Below, one piece after another: positions 32,756-42,930 of a stretch of 64,000 bases of DNA (position 1 is its first letter; every line of letters starts with the position of its first letter). The notes under the pieces were generated by a model, which was not told the origin of the DNA, did not search any database, and worked only from the letters and a program-made list of their open reading frames with translations. The translations under genes and the position numbers were made by a program. The stretch is from Xanthoparmelia taractica (taxonomy: Eukaryota; Ascomycota; Lecanoromycetes; Lecanorales; Parmeliaceae): assembly GCA_033085395.1 (NCBI GenBank), contig MU853180.1, positions 124,001-188,000 of the forward strand, written 5' to 3'.

Positions 32756-34540
32756 TTGGTCTGCTTTCTTCCACACCACGCAGGGGCGATGTGTCGCTGC
32801 AACACCTTCCTCCTTTCCATTTTGCTTTTCTTCGGCATCGCTATCGTTTTGATTTGGGACTCGGCTGCTTGTAGCCCGGATGTGAAGATGTGGCCATTTT
32901 TTGGCTTCCGAAAGCCACGTCCAGTTGAGGATGACCTCGACGCTCGTCTTTCTGCCCTTCGCCCTACTATCCATGAGCTCATGAGCATTGCTGGCACCGC
33001 TGGACTATCACTGGGAGTTGTCCACAATGACGAGCTCATCCACACTGCCAACTTCGGCTTCCGCGATCATGGCTCGAAGCTTCCTGTGGATGATGAGACC
33101 ATCTTCCCCGGCTGTTCCCTGACAAAAGCTATGATATCTGCCACCATGGGTGTGCTCGTCGAGCAAGGGTCTCTCACTTGGGAGACAAAAGTGAAAGATG
33201 TGCTGCCCGAGTTCCACATACAGGACAAGGTTCTACAGAACCTAACAACGATCACAGACCTGTTGGCTCACCGAACGGGCATGTCAACGTCCAACTACTG
33301 GCTAGGGAGCCAAAACAACATTCTCATCGCAAAAGAGGACAGCCTCCTGTTTTTGAATAATCAACAAGCTGTTAAGTCGTTCCGGGGCCAGTGGCAGTAC
33401 AATAATCTTGGTTATGAGCTCGCTGGCCATGTGATCGAGCAGGTCTCGGGGCAGAGATGGGACAAAGTACTGGAATCCAAAATACTTGAGCCACTAGGTC
33501 TCACTCGAACAAGCGCCATGTTTAAGGAAAAGGATGATAACACCGCAAAAGCATACGGTGTCCTCGATAATCGTACTCCGACTGAGATACCTGGGGTCAA
33601 AGCTGCCGCTAACGGATTTGGGGGTGCCAACGGTGGAATTCGCTCTTGTGTCAAAGACCTCCTCAAGTTCTACCGAGAATTGATGAGAGCCGGCAAGCAT
33701 CAGTTTGATACAGATCAGGCATCCACTCCCGGATCGCCACTCAACCAAGTCGCCCAATTGTTGTCTGCAAAGATTCCATTAAACGAAACATCGCTGCGCG
33801 AAGCCTCTTACGCCTTTGGTTGGGTCAGATCTCAACTACCGAGCCCCATGGGAGCTGTTGGCTTGAACCCAAATCTGATCCCTGATGGTATGCCTATTGT
33901 CGGTAAAGGTGCGCCTTCTCGCCTAGTCGTGTACCATCAAGGAAGCCTTCCTGGAGCACTTGCTGCAGTCAATCTCCTTCCAGAGACCCAAAGCGCCATT
34001 GTCGTGATGACGAACACTTTGGCCCTGAATGACTGCGCGGACTGGGTTGGTCAACTTGTACTTGAATCGCTCATAGGGGTCAGGGACAAGAACGACTATC
34101 TAGAGTTAGCTAGAAGGAGCGTCTCTACCTCACTGGCCTGGCATTCCACCGTCGAAGCTGCCTTGAAGAAAACCCAGGTTCATAACACCTCTGCACGAAA
34201 CCTTGAAGAGTACACCGGCACCTACACCAATTCCATCAAGACAATGAAAATTGAAGTGACACAAAGGGATGACAAGCTCTTTTTCGCTCTTCAAGGTCTT
34301 CAGTCCGAGAAGTATGAGCTGACGCACTACCAAAACGATATTTTCACTTGGCTTCGACCTCGCAATGAGTTGGCAAGACGTGGGAGATTTACGCACCAGA
34401 AACCTCTTTACTACATGCTACGATTCAATGCCAGCGACAATGGCGAGATTGGTCAGTTGTCCTGGACCCATGATGCCGATGTTCCCGATGGAGAGAGTTT
34501 TGACAAGGAAAGCCAAGGTGAGCGTGCCGGTAACCCCTGA
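32756..34540 (+). CDS. Beta-lactamase/transpeptidase-fold protein, membrane-anchored or secreted
   Basis: Single exon, 594 aa. Class C beta-lactamase-fold serine hydrolases in fungi include esterases, amidases and cluster enzymes that act on small molecules. Seen: a hydrophobic N-terminal helix (about 17-35), then the catalytic SLTK at 121-124 (Ser nucleophile, Lys base), Tyr-Asn-Asn at 215-217 matching the YxN motif, and HQG near 393 in place of the KTG triad. The C-terminal domain (about 470-575) is a beta domain typical of the fungal family, ending WTHDADVPDG. An alternative start at 32789 removes 11 residues and keeps the helix. It is divergent from the NLR gene and followed 250 bp on by a broken reductase. 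Substrate unknown. Confidence 0.85.
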   Translation: MVCFLPHHAGAMCRCNTFLLSILLFFGIAIVLIWDSAACSPDVKMWPFFGFRKPRPVEDDLDARLSALRPTIHELMSIAGTAGLSLGVVHNDELIHTANFGFRDHGSKLPVDDETIFPGCSLTKAMISATMGVLVEQGSLTWETKVKDVLPEFHIQDKVLQNLTTITDLLAHRTGMSTSNYWLGSQNNILIAKEDSLLFLNNQQAVKSFRGQWQYNNLGYELAGHVIEQVSGQRWDKVLESKILEPLGLTRTSAMFKEKDDNTAKAYGVLDNRTPTEIPGVKAAANGFGGANGGIRSCVKDLLKFYRELMRAGKHQFDTDQASTPGSPLNQVAQLLSAKIPLNETSLREASYAFGWVRSQLPSPMGAVGLNPNLIPDGMPIVGKGAPSRLVVYHQGSLPGALAAVNLLPETQSAIVVMTNTLALNDCADWVGQLVLESLIGVRDKNDYLELARRSVSTSLAWHSTVEAALKKTQVHNTSARNLEEYTGTYTNSIKTMKIEVTQRDDKLFFALQGLQSEKYELTHYQNDIFTWLRPRNELARRGRFTHQKPLYYMLRFNASDNGEIGQLSWTHDADVPDGESFDKESQGERAGNP

Positions 34541-34789
34541 AGTGTGGAACCCCGGGAACGGCCGCGGAAAGGCCTCAATCGGCATTCATTCGGTGACAAT
34601 AAGACGTTGCACACCGACCCCGCTAAGCCCTACCACTGTGTGCAACAACTATTGTCACCGACCCTCGTGCCAGCATAAAAGAATCTCAGACGTAAACCCC
34701 GTATTGTAGGAGCAGCGTTATATAATGGCAAAGCGTTTCCCATCTTCCTTGAGTACTTCATCCAACATCTACCTGTTGCCATTCAAGCA

Positions 34790-35660
34790 ATGTCCAACCC
34801 AGTGGTTCTCTCAAGCGATACTATCGAAGTGCCTGATATACGGCACTGCATGGAAAGCCGAAATAACGGCTGATTGTGTCACCAAAGCCCTCAAAGCTGG
34901 TTTTCGATGCATCGATACCGCCGCCCAGCCCAAACACTATCGCGAGGACCTGGTGGGCGATGCTGTACGGAATTTTATTGATTCGGGCCTTGTCCGCCGC
35001 GAAAACATCCATCTGTAGACAAGATTTACCCCGCCATCTGGCCAGGATCTATCCAATTGCCCGTACGACTCCTCCGGCAGCATCACAGGTCAAGTTCGAG
35101 CGTCGGTATCCTCGTCACTGTTCAATTTACGGCCGTATCAGTCAGCCGGTCCTTCACAAGAGACATACATTGACTGCATAATATTTCACGCACCCCTGTC
35201 GACACTGGCTAGCACACTAGAAGCTTGGGAGGCCCTTTCGTCTTTTGTCCCCTCATCAGTCCGAGCTTTAGGGGTTTCGAACATCACATTGAGTGTACTT
35301 GACGTGCTCTGCCGACGCGCTGTCCTCAAAGTTTCGGTAGTGCAGAATCGTTTCCACGCCGCAACAGATTATGACGGTCCACTAAGAGCTTTCTGCAAGG
35401 AGAAGCATATTGTATATGAAGGGTTCTCGGTTCTGACGGCCAATCAGTCGCTTCTTGCCTCACCTAGCGTCACCGACTTTGCTCAAAGGATTGGCGTCTC
35501 CAAACAAGCCGCACTGTATGCATTGGTGGGGTCCCTTAGCAATACAGTAGTGTTGAATGGCACTAAAGATGAGCTAAGGATGAGGGAGGACTTGAACGAC
35601 ATAGGACAAGTAAGGCGTTGGGCTGCTTCAAGCTGCACCAGAGAGGAGTGGCCAGCGTGA
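34790..35660 (+). pseudogene. Aldo-keto reductase pseudogene (one frameshift, one nonsense codon)
   Basis: The aldo-keto reductase fold is readable almost end to end: LIYGTAWK, GFRCIDTAAQPKHYRED, RFTPPSGQD, IDCIIFHAPLSTLASTLEAWEAL, RALGVSNIT, VVQNRFHAATDYD, VLNGTKDELRMREDL. Two lesions break it. The expected N-terminus (MSNPVVLSSDTIEVP, from 34790) is one frame off the rest, so about one base was gained or lost near 34832. In the main frame a TAG at 35016-35018 replaces the codon before TRFTPPSG, where relatives have Gln, so it is a C-to-T change. After it the frame is open to the natural stop. I see no intron that removes either lesion. In life the family reduces aldehydes and ketones with NADPH. 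Confidence 0.8.
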
Positions 35661-37372
35661 TGCAAGGATTCAAGCAGCTTCTTGAGGCGTGACCCAGTCT
35701 CCCGGAGCGCCTCACGTTTCGAGCGGCCCGCATGAAGTGTTAATGGTGGTGTGCCGTCGTCATTCTATTCGACAGTACCAGGTCTTCTGATAAGTTGTAC
35801 CAGATTAGTGGCGTGCAGATCCCACTCGATCCATGGACCTACAGGGCACGGATGTGTCGCCTCTTCTGACAGGCTGACAGATTTTTCAAATGTGTAAGAC
35901 CAACGTGCATGGGGTTCAGCACTAGCGTGAAAGCGCCAAAGATAAGGTCGAAATATTTGAGGCTCTGCTGGCGAACCCCACTTTCATGGCGTGGATCAGA
36001 AGCATAAAGAGCTGTCAATAGACCGTCATAAGACCCCAGAGACTCTTGGACAGACTGAAATCCAAAAAAGAACTTGATAGTCCCAAGCTAAGCAGCAAAT
36101 TTCTCTAGGCAGGCAAAGATGGATCTTTCTAAATAATGTCGTGCTGATCTGTAATAGTCGCTCAAAACACATCACAATGGACAGTCCCAAAGGTCTGAAC
36201 AAGCAGCTTTCTGGCGCGGACATCCCCCCCATGGACGGCCTCAGCAGCGAGAAGGTAGCCACGTCGTTGCACCACGCGTCCAAAGACGAGGCCGGACGCG
36301 TGCAACCCTGGAGGAAGATCCTAGAGGATGTTGCAGACCATCACGAATCCAACGAAGACAATGACTTTTTTACCTGCAGTCACGGATTCTACACTCAATC
36401 TGTGGCAGCGTAGATGAGAGCCGCTCCAGTAAGTTCGCCTGCTTGTCGCACCACGCCGGGCTTGCGATTCGAGGCTGCCGCTGATGCTTCTTAAGGCGAA
36501 AGCGTGTGGGGATACAAGATTGTAGCTGCTGGTTTTCCATGGAAATTTGGGGGAATGGGAAGCGATGGCCCTGGGAACATTCGTTCGTCAAGCGTGGTAC
36601 TGAGCTGTATGCCAGCATTCTACCAACAAAGTATCAATGTCATTCTCTTTTCTTACAAAAACCCGGACGATGGTGCCAAAATGTCCGTTTTCACCAATCG
36701 CAGGTTCAGGAGTAAGCATCTTATCAATTTCTATCTTACTAAGACTATCTAAATCAACTATTTACCGATTAAACCTATCATGGGACTTCACGTGTCCTAC
36801 CCCCACCATGGAGTCACGCACCCAAACCGACAAACCCTGCTAAATTATCAGGCTGAAGATCTACTGACGAGTCTGGGCTTCCAAAGACCAAACCCCCCGA
36901 CGGTCGCTAAAACTACCATGGAAGTGCGGATCGCATTGAGAGCCGCGCTGACCGGCCCCCTGGCACCGAGTGGAAGCATTTGAAAGTGTGATTTTGCAAC
37001 CCACTGCATCATGCACGAGGAAACAAGGCAGAAAAAGGCGAGATGCCTGCACACCAGCTCACCAAAAGAGGGGTGCTAACATATGCACCAAGTCCCCGGG
37101 TCTGCCACGTTGCTACAAACGTCTAGGCTTGCGGCAGTGACACCGAGGCGCGACTGTCATTGCTACTTGACTCGATTCCAGCTCGCAGAGCGGGGAAAGG
37201 GTCATCTGGACAAGCCGCGGAGTGAGCTAGTGTCCTATAGCGTTTGCCACCTGAGGCTCTTGGACAGCTCTTTGTGTCTTGAATGTTCCCGAGCATCATT
37301 GCTCCTACTTGCATCTGGTATCCAAATTCTTGGACAACGTTGGCATAGACACAATTTCGATATTTGGAAGCC
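35661..37372. other. Intergenic, one weak small ORF
   Basis: 1.7 kb between the broken reductase and the AsaB-like gene. Only the 78-codon ORF at 36177-36413 is worth listing; other frames are short and without domains. Confidence 0.5.
36177..36413 (+). CDS. Small hypothetical ORF (78 codons)
   Basis: Opens with a good start context (CACAATGGAC) and has a GC-rich, coding-like third position, unlike the flanking sequence. The product is polar and acidic (MDSPKGLNKQLSGADIPPMD...), with no signal peptide or domain. It could be a small protein, a first exon whose continuation I cannot find, or a remnant of a larger gene in this decaying stretch. Confidence 0.3.
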   Translation: MDSPKGLNKQLSGADIPPMDGLSSEKVATSLHHASKDEAGRVQPWRKILEDVADHHESNEDNDFFTCSHGFYTQSVAA

Positions 37373-38670
37373 ATGGGCAAAAATCAAGAAGCAGCTTTCG
37401 AATATATCCAATGGCGTGATATATACAAGAGTGAAAAGCCGTTCGAGATTTTTATAGACCTACCACCCGAGCTCAAAAACACACAAAGGACCAACCTGAT
37501 CTTCAAGCCAGTGGCAAACCAGACAGTTCAGGACGCAAGAGGCCGGGAGGAGAGCTTCACCCTTGATGCCAACGGGTTCACGTGGAAAAAGCACCAAACT
37601 AAGGTCAAAGAATTCACGGATCGCGATCATATAGTGGATAGTTATCTTCCTGAAATGGAGGAGCTAATCAGAAGTCAAGTTGACGGGGCAGACAGGATCT
37701 ACATCTTCGATTGGAGAGTAAGTCATATCCGCGCTAGCCCGTGATGCTTGCTGAGTTTTCACAGAGAAGGGAAAGCATGGACCCTTCAAAATTCCTGGAG
37801 AGGACAATCGACCTCAACAGCAAAATGGACCCTCTTTATCCATCGCGTTATCCTCACGTGGGTAGGTTGAAAGGCGCGTCGTATATGCGCAAGAGCTGAC
37901 ATACTCCGGGGACAGATCAAACTCCGTTGGGTGCTGTCAACCGCTGCTATTTTCATCTGAAGCACGAAGCTGAAGATCTACTCAAAGGCAGATTCCGAAT
38001 CATCAAGTATCTCCTAGGTTGTACGTGCAAGAGAACCATGCTCATATCACTGCAGTGTATGGCGCCCTCTTTATCGGGTTGAAGAATGGCCATTAGCTGT
38101 ATGTGATGCCCGGACCGTACATCCGACAGATCTGATAGCGAGTGACTTCGTCAGGCGCAAGTATACTGGGGAGACATACTTCGCGCAATACAATGTAGAC
38201 CAGAAGTGGTTCTACATGTCCAACCAAGAGCCTGACGAAGTCCTTATGATGAAGATATACGACTCTAGCAACGACGTCGAGGCGAAATGTAAGTAAATTG
38301 ACCCTCGAGTTCCCACACTTTTGTGTAGGCGTTGTTCGGCCAATGATGAAAAACAGTCTGCGCGCACTCCTCATTCCGAATAAACGAGGGTGGACCACTA
38401 GCCACTCGGGAGAGCATGGAAATTAGGGCGATGGTATTCACATATGCCAAAGAGTACCCAATCCCCGAGCGACCTTTGTTGAATTTGAGGTTCATGCCAA
38501 CCATCTTAGGGAGACGCAATGCGAAGAGGAAATCGGCGCACCCGCTGCATGATAAAGGCCTGGAAGACCTTGATCAAAGGGCGCACAAGGACGACTCATT
38601 AGAAACGCGAAATCTAAAGTGCACAGACCTTTCAAGACCATTGATTAGGGTGCCGAAGGAAGTAACGTGA
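37373..38670 (+). CDS. AsaB/CmcJ-like hydroxylase/desaturase (secondary-metabolism type)
   Basis: Five exons: 37373-37717, 37765-37861, 37916-38006, 38056-38288, 38357-38670, giving 359 aa. The family includes AsaB of aspergillic acid biosynthesis and CmcJ-like proteins, non-heme iron type enzymes that tailor natural products. Seen in family order: EKPFEIF, RGREESFTLDANGF, IFDWRRR, the HVDQTP motif (split by intron 2), RIINVWRPL (split by intron 3), EEWPLAVCDARTV, RRKYTGETYFAQYNVDQKWFYMSNQEPDEVLMMK (read in pieces), CAHSSF and RESMEIRAMVF. The conserved HVDQTP and WRPL across two splice sites confirm the joins. The last 50 residues are basic and variable. Introns are 47-68 nt. Confidence 0.88.
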
Positions 38671-39004
38671 AAGTGTTGGTTGGGAAGATTTGTAAATGAA
38701 TATTTGTCCAAATTTCCAACCGATCAGGCTTGTTTACGCCTTCGCGTCTCAAGGCTAATGGGAGTTGGGCAGCTATTGCTCCTCGTGTAGTAATGGGGTT
38801 CCGAATGACTACTTCGTAGCGAGACATTAGGGTCCATGGTCCTGCAATCCACATTCATTCAGGCGCTTTCTTCAGCCTTGTTAGCTCTGTAGCCTTGCCT
38901 ATGATTAGCCTTGTTTCTAATCAAGGCGTTACCTCTGCTCCCCCAACTCCTTCACCTCCCAAAAAGCAACCCTGGAGGGTATATACATTTGCATCTTCCC
39001 AGTC
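38671..39004. other. Short intergenic, nothing seen
   Basis: 334 bases between the AsaB-like gene and the next gene on the same strand; no ORF or structured element noted. Confidence 0.6.
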
Positions 39005-39867
39005 ATGACGCAGCAAGCATACCATGTAGCCATCACTGGCGGTGCAGTAGGATACAGCACTACCTCCACCTCGCCAGCTTTTCCGCTACTAACACTCAGC
39101 TCCAGCCCTACGCAGCAAACGTCCCCTATAACACCTCCGCCCTGATCCGTGACGCCATCCCGCGAACCATCACCCGCCCTTCTCACCCCCCCATCAACAT
39201 TCTTAAATACCCACACGATGTTGAGTCCACATACACTCACGTCTCGGCAATCATTCCGCAGCTATGGGCTGGCGACCTAAGGGTCTACGATCCCTCGTGT
39301 GTACCTGCTGCTCGAGCGGTGCGCATCGACGCACTGCTGCATCTGGGCATGCAGCGGCGTGCTGCGAATACGTTTTTCGTTGAGAGCACGGGGAGGAGGG
39401 ATGTGTTTAGGAAGCCGGGCGTCGACGGACAAATGCTTGATGAGGCGGATGCGAAAAGGATGTGGGAAGGGTGTCCGGGCCAGTTGAGCGTGAGTTGGGA
39501 TGTGGACGGCGCTGTGCGCCGAGTTCGAGAAGCCTGTCCGGTAAGTGATCCAGATCCTTCTGACCTCTCTGATCAATCTTAAGATGGACAGACTTGACCA
39601 TGCCTGCTGGGTAGCGTATTTGTTGACCACTCTCAGGACACAACGACTGTACCTTCGAAGGACGCAGGAAGCTTCTTCTGCGAGCTACAGCTCTATGGCT
39701 CGCTTGCAGAGTTGTACAAGCGCGGGGAGCCCGGGAGAGTCGGGTTCCTGCACGTTCCTGCGGGGAAGGAGGAAGAAGACATCACGCAAGGTGCTGGAGT
39801 GGCGACAGCGCTAATCACGGCGATTGTTGACGATCTGGAGTCCAAGGGTTTATTACCTAAGGATTAA
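39005..39867 (+). CDS. Pyroglutamyl-peptidase I-like (C15 family) protein
   Basis: Three exons: 39005-39046, 39100-39540, 39637-39867, giving 237 aa. C15 peptidases remove N-terminal pyroglutamate from peptides in the cytosol. Seen: the start MTQQAYHVAITG, VSAIIPQLW, IDALLHLGMQRRAANTFFVEST (the Glu of the triad), DAGSFFCELQLYG (catalytic Cys) and VGFLHVPAG (catalytic His). The fungal pattern WEGCPGQLSVSWDVD also fits. The first intron is marked by a textbook TACTAACACTCAG end. The canonical GFGPF..NPSW pyroglutamate-binding stretch is missing: here it reads GGALQPYAANVPYNTS. So substrate preference may have drifted. Confidence 0.8.
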
Positions 39868-40897
39868 TACTAAGAACGACTGGGCTTGGTGGAGAAGATT
39901 CATACTTGGGCTCACCGTCCTTTAAAACTACCTAGTCAATCAAATTCGCGAAAAGTGGATTATATTAGCCCCATATGGCCAATGTCTCTGCGAATACATA
40001 TCATCTGCGCTATCAGACGAAGGTCTAGTCCCGAAATCAATCCAGCTTGCTGCAAAGGCTCTTCAATTGTATCAGAAAAATTCCCGGGTCTTGCACGTAA
40101 AAAGTGACACTTAGAAGAACGTTTGAGAACAACTGGTTGCAAAAGGGGCCCTAGCCGATGAGCACCGGCATTGTCCTATTATCTTTGAAGATCATTGAGC
40201 CATATCCATCTCTCTTGACTTCTTTCCCACGTCGCGAACCTCAGGCGAGATTTGCGTGACCAATTTCATCACAGCGCAGTGCAACGTCAGGTAATCCCCT
40301 TGTTTCTGTTCCTACTCCCGCCTCCTTGAGTCGATGTTCATGTCAAAGATGGACTGGTCCCTTAGACGGGTTTTGCGCACATTGCATGACTTCCAAAGTA
40401 TTGCTTTTGACTCTTTTGTCTAAATTCCAATCCTGTACCCATAAATCTACGGGCAGCAACAGTGGTCAACCGCAGAAAAACCTCATTTCTTCAACGCAAC
40501 AGTTGAGTAGGAGGAAGTTTCTCTGTAACTGGTAAATAGTTTCCAAGGGCGCAGATAAGATAGGAATCTGCAAGGCATCTTCACTAGCGTCAAGCGGGCA
40601 CTAGTATAGCTCCCGAGTAGCTATCGATCACTCGTCATTTGCGACTCACAAATACATTTATTCGTCTGACTCAGTGAGATCTCGTTCACGCATCTTCAGA
40701 TATGTTCAAGAGCGTAGGTGTCTTTCCTGAGGTATCCTAGTCTCTACTATATTGTACCTGTCTTGCAACGTGAGCCCATGAACATCTGCATCGCGGCCAG
40801 TCTTCAAAAATACCGACATTACTCAGACGTCAACTGAGTTCAATCGCAACGGCTTTTCGAGTGACCCTGACAATCCTATTTCACTTCAGCAAACAGT
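39868..40897. other. Intergenic, nothing recognised
   Basis: 1.0 kb between the peptidase-like gene and ZPR1; no gene, repeat or RNA element noted. Confidence 0.55.
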
Positions 40898-42491
40898 ATG
40901 GCCGACCGTGCGACCAACGAATACCTCAATACCGAGCGTGCCATTAATGATGACAACGGCCTTTTCGCTGCCATTGGCAAGCGGGTTCTAGGGCTCAACG
41001 TAGGGGACGACGATGAGCCTGCTGAAGATGACCGAGTCAAAATTGTGGACGAGGTTGAGAGTCTCTGCATGAATTGCCATGAGAATGTAAGCTATATTCC
41101 GCCTTCCGTTTGCGGATAAAGGTGGTTGACCTCTGTGACAGGGTACGACACGACTATTACTCACAAGAATCCCATATTTCCGCGAGATTATCCTGATGTC
41201 CTTCTACTGCGAGCATTGTAAATTCAAGAATAACGAGATTCAACCAGCGGGTGAAATACAAGCGCAAGGTTCAAAATATGCCTTCAAGCTCAGCCGTTTA
41301 GAAGACTTGGAGCGTCAAATTGTTAAGAGTGATACGGCCGTTCTGCGGATCGAAGACTTGGAGATTGAAGTACCAGCTGGAAGAGGACGCTTGACCAACA
41401 TAGAGGGAATACTCAGCGAAGTACTGAAAGACCTCGAAAGCGGTCAAAAGCTCAGGAAGAAAGATGAACCAGAGCTATTTGAAAAGATTGATGGTGTTGT
41501 GCAGCCGCTTATCAAAATGTTGATAGGCGGCAACTTCCCGTTCACTGTTTCCCTTGATGATCCTGCGGGTAACTCATGGATCGAGCCCTCGCCTACCGAC
41601 TCCAAGACCAAAGGCAGATACATTCGCACAGAGTATCCCCGGACGCCAGAACAAAACGAGGCTCTGGGCCTCGGCGAGGCATCACAAGACGAGAACGGCA
41701 GCTCAGTAGGGATGGTACCTCAACTTCAACCAGGAGATGGTGGCGGTATGGAAGACGTGGAAATCCTCGAAGGCCAAACATATAAGTTACCCGTTTACTG
41801 TCCTGGTTGCACCAAGCCTGCCCATATGCTAGTGCAGATGGTGAATATTCCGCATTTCAAACAAGTCATCGTCTCAACAACCGTCTGCGAAATGTGCGGA
41901 TACAAAACGACCGATGTCAAGACCGGAGGCGAAGTCCCCAAGCATGGGAAGAAAATCTGGCTTCACGTCAAAGACGCCAAAGACCTTGAACGAGATATTC
42001 TCAAGTCAGAGACATGCCTGCTCAAGATCCCTGAATGCAGAGTTGAGGTCTCGCCGGGGACGATGGGTGGCAGGTTCACGACTGTTGAAGGCCTTGTGAC
42101 ACAAGTTCGGGACGACTTGAAAGGCACTATCTTTGACCTTGGTGAGGACGACATCTCTACAGATTCAATGCCTTCCGAAACCAGGCAGGAATGGAGTACA
42201 TTCTTCGCTCAGCTTGACAAAGCGATCAAGGGCGAGATCCAGTACACCATCCTAATGGAGGACCCATTAGGCAATAGCTATTGCCAGCTTTTGGATCTGG
42301 ACGATTCTGGGAACGATCCAAAGGTCAAAACGCAGGAATATGAGCGTACGGAAGAGGAAGAGGAGGAACTTGGGCTGGCCGATATGAAAACGATGCGCAA
42401 CGAGAAGGGCCAGTATGTCAGAGAAACATTCGACAAGACAGAGGCTAAGCCAGAGGAACCTGCTGAAGCTACAACAACCAGCAATAGCTAA
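40898..42491 (+). CDS. ZPR1: Zinc-finger protein Zpr1
   Basis: Two exons: 40898-41086 and 41142-42491, giving 512 aa. Zpr1 is a conserved eukaryotic protein that binds elongation factor eEF1A and assists its folding, moving between cytoplasm and nucleus. Seen: the duplicated Zpr1 module, each with a C4 zinc finger and a beta-rich domain. The first finger is CMNC...CEHC (about 57-89, split by the intron) and the second CPGC...CEMC (about 283-315). The two halves repeat the motif FxLxrLEDLErqIvKSdta / LhVKDAKDLERDILKSETC and NSWIEPSP / NSYCQLLD. The acidic, Glu-rich tail (KPEEPAEATTTS) is typical. Confidence 0.95.
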
Positions 42492-42930
42492 CAGTCCTCT
42501 TACAACTCCAAGTCTCAAACGGCGCTGCGACGGCCAGGATTTGAATGACGGGACACAGATTTTCGTTTGTCGAAGGTAGAGGGTGGCTCTAGGTACAAGC
42601 GCGGCACTAGCAGACGCTTTTTCTTAATCGAGCGGTTCAGTGTTTGCATGGCATGGCAAAGACATTGGTGAGCATTGCAGAGTATAACAGCTGAGACGAA
42701 TGGAAGCAGAAAGATCATTCGCATGAGCCAAAGGTATATACTTACTCCTGAACAATCTCACATAGTCTCCGCTCTTGTTTCTCTCCGCGTCGCGCGAAAA
42801 GTGAATATTAAACTCAGAGCTGCAAGTGAGGTTTCCTGAACCCTCACTTCGGAACCCCACAAAACATACAGGAATCCCTTCTGCACCCCCACCCATCTTT
42901 AGGGGCCCTGCTGCTACCTGCTAACGCGTC
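42492..42930. other. Intergenic between ZPR1 and the SET gene
   Basis: 439 bases, no feature recognised. A minus-strand ORF here lacks domains and a B-box-like ATTCAAATCC has no pairable tRNA stems. Confidence 0.55.

Noticed and set aside
42515..42560. B-box-like ATTCAAATCC, possible minus-strand tRNA
   Set aside because: The bases flanking the putative T-loop do not pair and no acceptor stem partner exists within 100 bases.
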